64,000 bases of DNA. Source: Adiantum capillus-veneris. Its lineage: Eukaryota; Streptophyta; Polypodiopsida; Polypodiales; Pteridaceae. The position numbers and the translations under genes are program-made. Shown in pieces: positions 9,357-19,377 of the stretch. The notes under the pieces were generated by a model. It was not told the origin of the DNA, made no database searches, and saw nothing but the letters and a program-made list of their open reading frames with translations. Positions within the stretch are counted from its first letter, which is position 1, and each line of letters begins with the position of its first letter. Location of the stretch: the NCBI GenBank assembly GCA_014529385.2, contig CM043958.1:158131293-158195292 (forward strand). Reading direction: 5' to 3'.

Positions 9357-10778
9357 TTATGAATGCGATTGAGGGGGTATTTTGGGTTTGTGATAGGCTT
9401 GTTGGGAGAGGAGTAAAGGAAGGGTTTTTTGGAGGGCGGGGAATGGGGAATGGGGAGGAGAGTGGAGTGGTTTGTGTTTTTTGAAGAGAGTTGAGCTAGT
9501 GTGGGTCTTTGAGGTTTTGATATAGGTTTTGGTGGGGGATGAGGGAGGGTGTGTAAGGTGGGAGGAAGAGGCGAGAGAGGTTCTAGGGGGGTAAAAGGGA
9601 GTTTTGGCTAGGGCACGGTTTCTTGGTGGCTTGGTGAGAGGGATGTTAGTGGTGAAGGGTGAGGAGATAGAAGGTTTGATGTGAGGGAGGGATTGGAAAT
9701 GTTTGCGAACTTCTAGCTCTATGAGCTCCTTGATGGTTTGCTCCTTTGGGAGGTGGGTGACAGATTTCATTGTGGTGATCGTGTGCTTTCTAGATTTTAA
9801 AGCTTCTTCCTCTTTGGTGGAGGCCAAATGAGAGTTTACTATGAGGGATTGTATTTGAGAGAGGAAGAGTTGAATGGAGGTATCTTTCCATTTGGTTAGG
9901 TGTTGGAGCCAATCGCTCGCGGCTAAGAGGGGTAAAGTAATAGAGGAGAGCTTGTTGACGAGGTCAGTGAGGCGGCTTTCTACTTCAAGGTGGTAGTTAT
10001 CCACTGTATTTTGGGGGTTTTGAACAAGGCATTTTTGCGCTTGGATGAGGGCAAGGGTGCAATCTAGTTGATATTGGATTGTAAGGGCGGTAAATTTGGC
10101 GTTAAGAAGGGCTTGAGCTTGGGTGTCCTCTAGTTGTAGACGAGGGGATTTCATGTTAAGGCTATTGGGATTAGCATTGTTTTTGTGTAGTTCCATGAGG
10201 TGTGTGGTGTAGGTAGAAGCTTTGGCTAGCTTTTTGTGTAGCTTGGTAAACTCTATAAAAGAGAGATTAATGATATCATCGAACTCCTTGAGTTTAGAAA
10301 GAGAGAGAGGAGAGGGTTTGGGTAAGGGGAGGTTTTGGCGCTCCTTGGGTGAAGATGGTTGGTATAGGGAGGGATTTGAAGTATTTGGTGAAGAGGGTGT
10401 GGTTTTGAAGGTGGAGAGGGTGATTTGGAGCTTGGAACGGGTCTTCTTTGGAGGATTTAGGTATGGTGGGAAGGTTTCCATGTCGGCGTTAGGGTCTAGA
10501 CGAACGGGTGAATCTTCTACCCGAAGATCGGCTCGATGAGGGTTGGGGGAGAAGTCGAAGGATTCCTCCGAAAGTTGCTCAAATTCTTCATCCATACCTT
10601 TGTATGGGTCGAGCGTGAGGTGGTCTAGTGCTAGTGTATTTTCCATGAAATGATTGATGTTATCGGGAGGTTCGTTGATCGGTGGGCCATTTGCCGGGAT
10701 AGAGGGTTTGTCGAGGTTGGGTGTATTCTCTTTCTTGTTGAGGTGCGCATTCGTGCTATTGTTGTGGTGTGCATCCAT
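9357..10778 (-). CDS. PLE N-terminal ORF (ORF1-like), 473 aa
   Basis: This is the first long frame of the PLE, starting 32 nt from its inferred 5' end. The N-terminal third is acidic and proline-rich. The middle (about residues 150-380) is Leu/Lys/Glu-rich, looks helical and includes stretches such as EEEALKSRKHTITTMK. The C-terminal ~90 residues are Ser/Pro/His-rich and basic. I recognise no zinc knuckle or nuclease motif. By position it is either a separate ORF1 or the N-terminal part of a single PLE polyprotein; the frame slip at the G-run 9373-9377, after which a coding-like frame continues, favours the latter. A nucleic-acid-binding role is inference. Confidence 0.7.
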   Translation of the reverse strand: MDAHHNNSTNAHLNKKENTPNLDKPSIPANGPPINEPPDNINHFMENTLALDHLTLDPYKGMDEEFEQLSEESFDFSPNPHRADLRVEDSPVRLDPNADMETFPPYLNPPKKTRSKLQITLSTFKTTPSSPNTSNPSLYQPSSPKERQNLPLPKPSPLSLSKLKEFDDIINLSFIEFTKLHKKLAKASTYTTHLMELHKNNANPNSLNMKSPRLQLEDTQAQALLNAKFTALTIQYQLDCTLALIQAQKCLVQNPQNTVDNYHLEVESRLTDLVNKLSSITLPLLAASDWLQHLTKWKDTSIQLFLSQIQSLIVNSHLASTKEEEALKSRKHTITTMKSVTHLPKEQTIKELIELEVRKHFQSLPHIKPSISSPFTTNIPLTKPPRNRALAKTPFYPPRTSLASSSHLTHPPSSPTKTYIKTSKTHTSSTLFKKHKPLHSPPHSPFPALQKTLPLLLSQQAYHKPKIPPQSHS

Positions 10779-10810
10779 GATGGGGTTTCCGGGGGTGTAG
10801 ATGGTTCTAA

Positions 10811-10929
10811 ATTTTGGTCATTTTACTCTAAGATATGTAGTGCTGCTCTCAAGCTACGTTTTGATAAAAAAAGTTTTGGAATCGGAGTGCGTATGTGAAA
10901 GTTATGGCCAAAACAGTGAGATGTAATTT
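10811..10929. repeat. Right copy of the 120-bp direct repeat flanking the PLE
   Basis: It matches 5935-6054 and ends where the PLE leader begins. Together with the left copy it defines the PLE limits to within a few bases. Confidence 0.85.
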
Positions 10930-11061
10930 GGAAAGTTGCTCTATCTGATGTTTTTGCAAGTGGTCAGTTTGAGCCCAAAATTGGTGTGTGCACTCCTTAG
11001 GCAATGATAAACCCAGTGGTATACTTGGTTTCAAAATTTTTCTCAAAATTTTTTCCTCAGT

Positions 11062-12388
11062 TGGCTATCGCGATAGACTCACCAAGTACCCCTTGCAGAT
11101 GTCCAAATGCACTCAAACTTTGTGTACAGGGTATAATGGGCCTTCTGAACCCAAATATGAATTCAGATTTGAATTTTGATTTTTCTACATTGAATTTCTG
11201 AGTCTATCGCGATAGACTCACCAGAGTGTTACTGGGATACAGTTTTTCAACTGTTTTCACAGATTTGAGTTCCCCCTTCTCTTGAGATACTACTCATCAA
11301 GTTTCAACCAATTTGGAATATTTTTCCTTTGTAACTTGCATCAAACAACAGTCTCTTTTCTGATCTTGTGAAGTAGTCCACTTAGATGCACTTACAATAC
11401 TCCAAATTTACTCAAAATTTAACCATAGGCTCACAACAACATGTAGAACAAGGTCCTAAGGTTAGTTTTAAAAAAAATTAATTTTAGTGAAAAAGCCCCA
11501 GTCTATCGCGATAGACTCACCAAGATTTCTCTTCACCATTGTGTTCCCTATGCTCTGTACACCTTGCTCACCAATTTTCACTTGTTTTGGACTTTTTCTT
11601 AGGCTCTAACTCCAACTCTAGAATTCTTAGTCTATCTGATCACTAGAAAATAGACCTAGGATGACTTCCCAATGTCCAAAATCCACCAAATTTTGGGTGT
11701 AACCTCCTGAGAGGCTAAACAAGCTATGCTCCAGAGGGTTTTGAAAATTTCAATTTCTTTGGCCCTGCTTTGAGTCTATCGCGATAGACTGAGCAAGTAC
11801 CCCTTTTATAGGTCAAACTTGAACTTTGACTATACCACTGTGTTCCAATACCTCTCCTTAGTCCTCCTACCAATTTTCACTTGTTTTGAACTTTTACTTT
11901 GTCAATTAGACCAGATCTGCTGTTTTCTACAAGTTGAATCCTCTCAAATGGTCTTAGACCCACTTTCTGATGTCCAAATGACTTCAAAATTTTTATGTGT
12001 CCTTGATAGCACCTTTCCAAGCTATGCCACAGAGGTTTTTTGAAAAAATCAGTTTCTATCACTGGGTTCTTAGTCTATCGCGATAGACTCACCAAGTATG
12101 CTAAAATGACATTTTTTTCAAATTTTCTCTTCACAGATGTGTTCCCTACCCTCTGAAGATCATGTATACCAAGTTTCATAAGGTTTGGAAATTTGGTCAA
12201 GTCCCTTTACCCAATTTGTCTCTGAAGTCTGACTCTAAACACCGGACTTGAGGTTTGGTGGTCAAGCAGGTGTCCAAGTACACTCAATTTTTGGGAGCAG
12301 CCTTGTATTGATGTGTTTTACCTGTGGTATGAGGGGTTTTGCCTGATTGTGAGTCTATCTCCAATTCATCAGTCTATCGCGATAGACT
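11062..12388. repeat. Six-copy palindrome array in ~300-bp degenerate repeats
   Basis: The 18-bp perfect palindrome AGTCTATCGCGATAGACT occurs at 11201-11218, 11500-11517, 11773-11790, 12072-12089 and 12371-12388. A near-perfect sixth copy (first two bases changed) is at 11062-11079. Start-to-start distances are about 139, 299, 273, 299 and 299 bp. The sequence 3' of each palindrome is CACCAA-, CACCAG- or GAGCAA-like. Between palindromes the repeats share recognisable but much diverged phrases, for example CCAATTTTCACTTGTTTTG, CACTTAGATGCAC and AACAAGGTC. The palindrome is therefore far better conserved than the unit that carries it. The array lies in the 5' non-coding interior of element A. 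Confidence 0.92.
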
Positions 12389-13255
12389 GAGCAAAGAGCC
12401 ACTGGGAAGTGATTTTTTTCTCTATTTTTGTACAGTTTGGTTCCCAATGCCCTTAGAAGCCTATCCCCAAAGTTTCATTCAATTTGGACTTCTTTTCCTT
12501 TGGATTCAAGCATTTCACAGTTCACTTTCTTACATTCAAAAAAAGAAAATTCCCACTTAGATGCACAAGCACTGATGCAAATGCTTTGAAATTTCACATA
12601 CAAGCTCTAGAGCATATGCAAAACAAGGTCTTGAGGTCCAACTTTTTTGAAAATTGCAGATTTGGTTTCAGAATTTTTTTATTTTTTTAGAGTTTTTTTT
12701 TTTGGATTGGAGCAAATCTGTGTTTTCCCCCTACCTTAAGGTCTCCAATGCAAAAACAAGCACTCAAATCGGCTTTCAAACGACCATTTTAGAGCACTTT
12801 TACCATAATCAGCACAATTCCGCCTTTTGTGTTTTCAAGCACATTTTCATGTCAAAATTGCTCTATATCAACATCAGATGTCCTACACTACCTAAAGTCC
12901 TACTTTGGATGGTTGAATGGTTGTTTTTGCTTTCTGGAAAGCAAACAGCCTCCTGCTTACCTTTTGCGTTTTTCTTTGCTTTTTTTTTTTTGAGTTCTTC
13001 ACAACCATAAGTCACAACCAAACACACAAACCATAAAACCTAATATAAACACACAATAAAATAATATAACCATACCTCAACCTCATGGTGGACCACCTCG
13101 GCGAGACGCAGGCTCCCTAGCTATCCCTTAGTCAAAAGATCCGCTCTCTGACTTCCCACTAAGAAGGCAAATGGTGACAACACTCTAGAAAACTCTAGAG
13201 AAACGCTATACTATCAAACACGAGTGATGCGGTCTACGCTAGTTTAGGCGCTTCG
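12389..13255. other. Element A 5' leader, non-coding
   Basis: It lies between the palindrome array and the PBS. It contains a last diverged ~300-bp unit without a palindrome at its end and several T-rich tracts. No gene is seen. Confidence 0.55.
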
Positions 13256-13273
13256 TCCCCGGCAACGGCGCCA
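13256..13273 (-). other. Primer-binding site of element A (tRNA-Asp)
   Basis: The minus strand reads TGGCGCCGTTGCCGGGGA, complementary to the 3' end of plant tRNA-Asp, one base inside the LTR. The same site serves element B. This fixes the minus orientation. Confidence 0.9.
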
Positions 13274-13274
13274 A

Positions 13275-14340
13275 TGTTAGCGGGTACGCCGCGACGGACG
13301 ATGGAGCACAGCGAGAACACATACCAACAAACTGTCAATCCGAGGACGTAGCTAACCCGACTAGGGCATGGAGGCAATCTCTGGGTTGTCAACCCTGAGC
13401 TAGACACGAACAACACTCTACAGTCACTAATCCTACCACAAGACTACCATAAAGCAAAGAAACAGACAACGCATCCTACGAAACACTACAAGCTCGAAAC
13501 AGTCTAAAATCATATCGGAATGACCCGAAGTCGGAGGGTAAGACTCACAAGGACATATCCTATGTGGCCAAACACCTAAACCCTGAAAACCATAACTGCA
13601 AGACCTCTAATCGCTGTCGCGATAGACTCAAAACAGCAATTTCCAAAGTGTCCGGAACTGATCTACAAAGACATCAACACGAAGAGCTTCTCGCCCTGAT
13701 TCTAACGACTACTCGATCATTCAGAACGGATGTCGTTTGAGGTACTTACGACCAAATATAGCTCGTAGCAGGCCGAGCTCGCGATGTGGTCCTCGGCTTG
13801 CATTGCTTGCGTCGACGCAGAGAGCTCCTCGATGCTAACACGCTCCTACTCTCATATCTGCAATGTGATTAGTGTGCGCAACGGTGTGTGTGCGTGAAGC
13901 TCACTACTATGTGCTGCAGAACCCACGACTGTATATTAATTGAGATAACGTGATGTGTTTTACAACGCCTTAGGTTTTAGGTTATATACCAAGTCTTCAA
14001 ACCTAATGTCCGGCCAAATGACCTGAATTGTCCCTAGGCTTCTATAGAGCTTAATTACATGAAACTGAGTTGGCTTTACTCATGATACAAGCATGTGCGG
14101 CCAAAATACAAGTGCCGATTCAAAATATGAGGTTCCCGTAAACATTACAAAAGTGGCCGTAATGGCTCAAAATAATAATAACGGGATATTCGATGACCGC
14201 CATGAACTCGTATCTTCATGTTGCAGCATCCATCTTCATCTTCATTACTTCATCACCATCTTCATGTGGAATCTTTAGAATCTTTGAGGAATCTTAATGA
14301 AATATTTGTGGAAACATTGTTGAAAGGGCATCCTTCAATA
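13275..14340 (-). repeat. Element A right LTR (its 5' LTR)
   Basis: Matches 1053-2119. The outermost bases on the minus strand are TATTGAAGG instead of TGTTGAAAGG. It carries the same degenerate palindrome copy at about 13615-13628. Confidence 0.92.
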
Positions 14341-14345
14341 GTTAC

Positions 14346-14520
14346 CGTTGTTTGACTCTGATTTTAGGGTAAATGGATAGCAATGTAATGTTTTGCTTTA
14401 TGTACAATTAATATTTATGGTTGCTATTGTCTCACACTTTGTTTTTTTTTTTTTTTGAAAGATATGGATGCGTGTTTTGTGTTGTAATATTTGTAGCTCT
14501 TGCTATCTTTGAGACCACCA
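14346..14520. repeat. Right copy of the host repeat unit split by element A
   Basis: Diverged match to 885-1047, including the T-run followed by GAAAGATATGGATG. It is host sequence rather than part of element A. Confidence 0.6.
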
Positions 14521-14864
14521 TGCTTTTCACAAACGAGCAAAAAGTCATCTTGCATGCCCTAGTGTTGGGGGTTCCACCGTTCCAATAGCTCCAATGACCA
14601 ACAAAATTGTCAATACGGAGGGATGTACAAAGGAGAATGATCTTGTAAGCGCCTCGATCTCCAAAGGGGGAGTAGCTAGCTCCGCTCGAATGATATCATG
14701 TGGTATGAAGGCCTTGCCTCTAATCAGTCAAGAGATCATAGATACCAAGGGCCTCTCCATACTTTTCAACCATACTAGCCTATAGAAGGTCCCCAAACTT
14801 GCACCCCATATAGCATAGCTGATGCCACTAGAGAATCAAGGAGCCATAACTTTGTCCGAAGTTC

Positions 14865-16142
14865 CTAGAACTGAACCTGCGAACACATCCTCTTCAAGCC
14901 TCCCGAAGCCACATAAGCTCTAGTCAGTCTAGTCTTTGCTGCTCTCCTAAGAGAATATCTCAGCCCAATGAAGACTACCCCAAGGTAAGTGTATGCATCT
15001 GTAAACTCCACAATCTCCTGACCATATGTGAAAGTAGGTGATGATCTCTTGATCCACTGTGGTGTGGTAATAAACACCATAACCTTGGTTTTACCAAGGC
15101 TTATCGACAGTCCACTATCCTCTGCAAAGCTATGTAGTGCATCCAAATCTCGCTCCATACCCTATGGTGAGTCAGAGATCAAAACAATATCATCAACATA
15201 TAACAACAATGGGATCCACATCCCAACCAGCTGGGCACCTCTATCACCCTCTCTGTCAATGTAATCAAACACCTCATCAACATACATACCAAATAGAGTA
15301 GGAGACAATGGGCAACCTTGTTTCACCCCAATAGTGGAGTAGACTAAATCAAATACCCCTTTGAGAGTGTGTACATGTCCCATACTTGATCTATATAGAG
15401 CCATAATCCCCCAAATCAGCACTATGGGCACCCCCATCTCCTGCAATCTGCGGTTGAGCTCTTGTACCATGTCAAATGCTTTACAAAAATCAACAAAGCT
15501 GCAATAAACCCATCTCCCATGTGACCTTCCCTCCTCAATGATGGCTCTAAGTGTCAGAATATGATCGAGAGTGGAGAAACCCCTCTTGAAACCGGCCTGA
15601 CCCCATGCCCGTACACCCTCACTCTCTACCCAATTACTCAACTGCTGCTCAAGAAGAAAAGCATACAACCATGCCAATGTGTTCCCAACCATAATAGTGC
15701 GGTAGTTCCCAAGCTCTGTAGGATCACCTGCCTTGAAGATAGGCACAATAGTAGACAACCTCCAAGTCTCAGGTAACCCCTCACACATGGCCCGATTAAA
15801 CAACATTGTAAGACCCTCTACCAGCATATCCCTCCCATGTATAAAATGCCCCGCTGCTAGACCATTATGATCACATGCCCTCCTGGTCCTCATCATGATC
15901 TTAATGGTAAAGAAGGTGCTTATAGCTGGGCATGGCTCTGTAGAATCTGGAAGGGGGTCCTGTCCTAGAATCGTATATAACAATGTCTCATATTGGCCCC
16001 ATACATCATGAGAAGTAACCATTGGGGGAGGGGAGTGCTCATGAAAGAGTGAACATGCCTCTCTTGAGTCTCTACTCAAGAACAACTGATACAAGTCTCT
16101 CTCCATCTTGGGCGAGGTAAGCTCGCTTCTTTTGTCGCACAA
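14865..16142 (-). pseudogene. LINE reverse transcriptase
   Basis: A 326-aa frame (16142-15162) holds the RT fingers and palm. Visible motifs are PIFKAGDPTELGNYRTI, the GFKRGFSTLDHI block, the FVDFCKAFDMV catalytic Asp region, GVKQGCPLSPTLF and LLYVDDIVLISDS. A stop then interrupts, and the frame resumes at 15158 with ERDLDALHSF and GLSISLGKTKVMVF, the usual thumb-side motifs. The order is that of LINE-type RT, and YVDD replaces the commoner YADD of plant LINEs. One stop within the RT plus missing ends make it non-functional. Confidence 0.85.
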
Positions 16143-16167
16143 GGTGCTAGGAAGTGATCCAAGACTT

Positions 16168-16506
16168 TCTATAAGTGATGACTCCTAAAAAAGGATTCCT
16201 CTAAAACTGGGCTCTCATCTCTCTGCACTTGTCATCATACCAACTATTCTGGGACATGCTCCCAGAATGTCGCTTCCGATTCGGCCGAGTGTGTGGGTCT
16301 TGTGTCGGTATGCCTCTAATGTAGCACCATGTACTGTCTCGGTCAGTAAAGTTAGTAAAGAAGATCCCTCTGAAGCTGGGCTCTCATCTCTCTGCACTCC
16401 TCATCATACCAACTATTCTAGGGTATGCTCCCAGAATGTCATTTTTTATTCGGCTGAGTGTGTGGGTATGCCTCTAATGCAGTACCATGTAGTGTCTTGG
16501 TTAGAG
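16168..16506. repeat. Tandem duplication in the LINE 5' part (~177-bp period)
   Basis: GGGCTCTCATCTCTCTGCAC, the following ATCATACCAACTATTCT and GCTCCCAGAATGTC, and GTGTGTGGGT occur at about 16208-16290 and again at about 16378-16475. The copies differ by substitutions and a ~16-bp length difference. Confidence 0.85.
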
Positions 16507-16639
16507 AATAGTGTACTCCTCCACTGATAGGCGTGTACCAACTGTGCATACACGATCCTAGATCTCCTCTATATAAATTGAGTCAGTCTCTGGTGTAAAT
16601 GTATAACGGGTATGTCACCTGCCTCTTGATGTTTGGGTT

Positions 16640-17530
16640 GTACTATACAGAAATGAGATGGACATTGTCAAGAGAACACAAACATCTATTACAAGTTTTT
16701 CAGGCACTACAGCAACATTGATTGGTCATAAATGCAAAAAAGAACGATTTTTTTCGCAAGAGATACACTTTTTGGGACATAATGTCTCTTCAGAAGGTGT
16801 GCAAATGGATCCAGCCAAACTTGAGACTATTTGTGATCACTTCAAGAATCTTCATGAAGTGCACAACTTTTTGGTTTTGTGCTCATATTATTGGCGGTTC
16901 ATAAGAAAGTTTGCGGAGATATCTTCTCCTTTGCGTATGTTGACTCAAAAAGGGGCTCCTTTCTCATGGGAGCAGTCGTGATGCAAGAAGGCCATGTGAT
17001 AGCTTATGAGAGCAGGATTTTTTCACGTCCTCAGTGCGTTGCACACATTTACAATAAAGAAATTGATCCACGCTCTTACTTAGTGGCGCCATTTTCTACT
17101 CGCAGCTGACTTTACAATTAACACAGACCATTAGAGACACTACTTCTTGTCATAGAAGCAACTATCAAAAAAGCAAATGAGATGGGAAAATATTCTATCA
17201 CAGTTTCACTTTCAGATAGTCCATGTATAGGGACAAAAAAATGTGGTGGCAGATGCATTGTCTCGCAAGCCCTTGGCTTTTGCTATTTTCACGATACAAC
17301 ATAGAAGCTTCAAGAATATGGTAGACCAGTACGCCACGGACTCATATTTCTCAGATATCTTCTCCCAACTGTAGAGTGAGGAGAGAGTTGCAGGCTATTC
17401 CATACGGGACTGCTCTTTGATGCAAAACATGATGTTGCAGAAAAGGTTATGATAGAGTGCCATTGTCCACCTTTCTCGGGTCACTACGGCATTGATACCA
17501 CCTTGAAAGTTGCCTATTGCAATTTGGTAT
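16640..17530 (+). pseudogene. Ty3/gypsy pol remnant (RT end, RNase H, integrase start)
   Basis: In shifting plus frames the order is that of gypsy pol. A LGHNVSSEGVQMDPAK-like RT connection followed by YYWRFI..FAEISSPL lies around 16740-16980. QEGHVIAYESRIFS of RNase H follows around 16985-17030. KNVVADALSRKP is at about 17240-17275, and a GYSIRD..L then CPPFSGHYGIDTT zinc-finger segment of integrase is at about 17390-17500. Many stops and deletions mark it as old. It is more diverged from element E than C is. Confidence 0.8.
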
Positions 17531-17833
17531 GTAGGTATCCAATTGAGCCTCACCTCGCCCATTCCCTTGCCAGTATCAAGTGCTCCATCATCGGTATTGT
17601 CAAGATCAACCCTTCGTCCCTCTCACATCGGGAGTCCAAATCAGCCCGTGGCGGCCATCCGCTTTGCCCACATCGAGGAGGATCTTAGGTGCATCAAATC
17701 AGCCCTGAAGGTGCCTCTTTTGGAGGATTTACCATGGCTACTATAGTCTATCATCCAGTCCATAGAGTCTGCATTGAGGTATTGCATTGTGTGTACTTTC
17801 TGTTCACCATTGATATTCCACTGCACCTGACAT

Positions 17834-17845
17834 TGGTATCAGAGC
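17834..17845 (+). other. Isolated tRNA-iMet primer-binding site
   Basis: TGGTATCAGAGC follows a plausible LTR end (..CTGACA) at about 17831. The LTR itself has no second copy in the window. The ORF at 18545-18961 could be gag debris of the same element. Confidence 0.5.
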
Positions 17846-18544
17846 TCTGTGCGTGCTCCGGCTTTGTGGACTCAAGGGAAGAACTAAAGAAGAAGGAATG
17901 GGTGAAAAAACTGGGAAAAAAGGAATCATGGTGAATCATGTTGGGTACTAATGGTTGTGCAATCAAAGGGTATGCAAGTACACTAAGTTCTTGGACATGC
18001 ACAGCTTAGGAACAGGCTCACAAGAGTGCCATAAAACTTCCTAAGGGGTCCTAAACCCTAGAAGTAGAATACTCTATCCACATGCAGACAAGGTTAGATG
18101 TGCACATGACATGCAATGTTTTCACAACATGCTTATTTGAGTGGTTGTACTTTCTTGCAAGGCAAAGTCAGTACGAAGGCTGGTCTTTTGCAATAGGAGT
18201 AAGGAGGCCTAGTAACTCGATTGGTCGGTATTTGTAGTACCCACTCATTTGGAGGAGTTTCCATTGGTTGATGCATTCACAAGCATACAAAGAAGTCAGC
18301 ATCAGAATGATAGATAGTATCTTGGCATTGTTTGAAGAACCATCTCTCCCCTATGCTTGGAGAATTTCATCATTCTCGAGGAGGCATTGCATCGTCCTTG
18401 ATCTGTATACATCCTTGGCAAAACATTGAGTCCACACCATTTGCATCTTCTTTGCAATCAGTTGCCATCAATCCGGAGCAGTGGACACATCTCTTCCGCT
18501 CTCTCATTCCCTCTCTTCACGAAAAGTAAGAGGAACCATCATTT
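17846..18544. other. Anonymous stretch after the isolated PBS
   Basis: No gene, repeat or recognisable domain is seen. Confidence 0.4.
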
Positions 18545-18899
18545 ATGCTAAAATCAATCATTGAAGGAAGAAAAGAAGTAAAGATTTGTAGAAGTGTAAA
18601 GTCTCACTTTTTCTCTAAGAAGAAACAAAATGTCTTTAGAGAAGCTCTGTGGATGGCTCCCACCTCAGGTCAAGTAGGGCTACTATTGGCACTGAAGAGC
18701 ATGTTACGAGTTGTTAGTATTCCGAGGGAGCAGATAGCAGAGGACATCTTAGAGTACGAGAAGCTCCCTGACAAGGAGTTGGAGGCTACCATACGCCAAC
18801 TACAGGAGGCCTTGAGACTCGTATGCCCAGACGAGGGCTCTTCTCAAGGCCCTTTAGCAGGAGCAGCACATAGGTTGAATCTGTTTTATATAAAGTATG

Positions 18900-18934
<35 letters not shown>

Positions 18935-18961
18935 TATATATATATATATATATATATATAG
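18545..18961 (+). CDS. Unrecognised ORF, possibly gag N-terminus debris
   Basis: A 138-aa frame. About residues 30-110 have coding-like composition (segments such as EDILEYEKLPDKELEATIRQ), suggesting a helical region. The last ~25 residues are simply the (TA)n(CA)n microsatellite. It lies 0.7 kb downstream of an iMet primer-binding site, where gag would be expected. No diagnostic motif, so treat as hypothetical. Confidence 0.25.
18897..18961. repeat. Compound microsatellite (TA)n(CA)n(TA)n
   Basis: Alternating TA, CA and TA dinucleotide runs. They create spurious Tyr/Ile/His ORFs on both strands. Confidence 0.95.
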
Positions 18962-19131
18962 AGTGCACATAAGTATATCACTTCGTCTCACCAAACCATG
19001 ATAACCTTGTGATAATAGCAAGACCCCTCTACCAGAGCCAACAACTACCACTACTTTACCGCTGCCAGTCAGACTACTCAGCGCAGCCACCGGACAGCAC
19101 TGCGTATTCCTTGAAGGAAGCTATCTATCTT

Positions 19132-19377
19132 TCATAAAGTGCAATTTATGGATCTGTGCTCATCCATGAGTGAATCCTGTGCAGCGTGCAATGTGGTTTC
19201 CTTGTGAAAGGGCCACACATATAGACGGTGACAAACATACAAGAAACCATCACGAATAAGACGCTCTAACAATGCAAATTGACTAATCATGAAAGAAAAG
19301 GGTACTTCTTGAATTGGAACTTTTGACTCTAACTTCTTGAATTGGAACTTCTGACTCGACTCAGGAGTCAAGATCAC
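19132..19377 (-). pseudogene. Fragment of the element D C-terminal region
   Basis: The minus-strand translation contains FALLERLIRDGFLYVCHRLYV then SLMDEH, matching the D protein segment HALFECFIREGFLYFSQHRYV then SLMDEH near 52760-52890. The nucleotide match (GTGCTCATCCATGAG and neighbours) confirms common descent. It is a short, isolated relic of the same retrotransposon family. Confidence 0.7.

Larger units (their letters stand above)
6055..10810 (-). mobile_element. Penelope-like retroelement nested in element A, no recognisable endonuclease
   Basis: About 4.75 kb on the minus strand. The order on its RNA is: a ~32-nt leader, a 473-aa N-terminal ORF, a low-complexity linker, the PLE reverse transcriptase in broken frames, a 3' region of ~1 kb with tandem repeats and G-runs, and a hammerhead ribozyme motif about 100-140 bp from the 3' end. 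The RT has PLE signatures: a PADK block, LPKLHKP, FDVTSLYPSIP, GTAMGS and YKRFIDDAF. I could not find a GIY-YIG endonuclease or its preceding Cys motif after the RT, or upstream of it. EN-lacking PLEs (the Athena and Coprina groups) are known from rotifers, fungi and some plants; assignment needs a tree. Boundaries are set by the 120-bp flanking repeats. Confidence 0.85.
1053..14340 (-). mobile_element. Element A: non-autonomous tRNA-Asp-primed LTR retrotransposon
   Basis: Direct repeats of about 1.07 kb (1053-2119 and 13275-14340) bound a 13.3 kb element, flanked on both sides by GTTAC (1048-1052 and 14341-14345). The orientation is minus. A sequence complementary to the 3' end of tRNA-Asp lies next to the right LTR (13256-13273), and a purine tract on the minus strand abuts the left LTR (2120-2134). 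LTR ends on the minus strand are TG..CA at the left copy; the right copy begins TA, probably a point change. Between the LTRs I find no gag, RT or integrase of its own, only the 257-aa motif protein and long non-coding DNA, so it resembles a large retrotransposon derivative. A PLE and a TTAA-flanked element are nested inside. The LTRs look roughly 95% identical by eye, implying moderate age. Confidence 0.9.
14590..16560 (-). mobile_element. Degraded LINE (non-LTR retrotransposon)
   Basis: The minus strand shows the end of a region preceding the RT, the RT, and part of the post-RT region, which continues with stops and frameshifts to about 14600 (segments resembling LWLLDSLVASAMLYGVQVWG and PHDIIRAELATPPLEIEALT). 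The 5' end with the endonuclease is missing. No poly(A) tail or target-site duplication is obvious. The 5' part is duplicated in tandem (16168-16506). Confidence 0.75.

Noticed and set aside
6055-10810. Telomeric repeats at the PLE ends, as in EN-lacking PLEs elsewhere
   Set aside because: I searched by eye for TTTAGGG or its complement in tandem at both ends and found none.
11062-12388. Palindrome series as a CRISPR-like array
   Set aside because: The spacing of about 280 bp, spacers that are themselves related, and the plant retroelement context exclude CRISPR.
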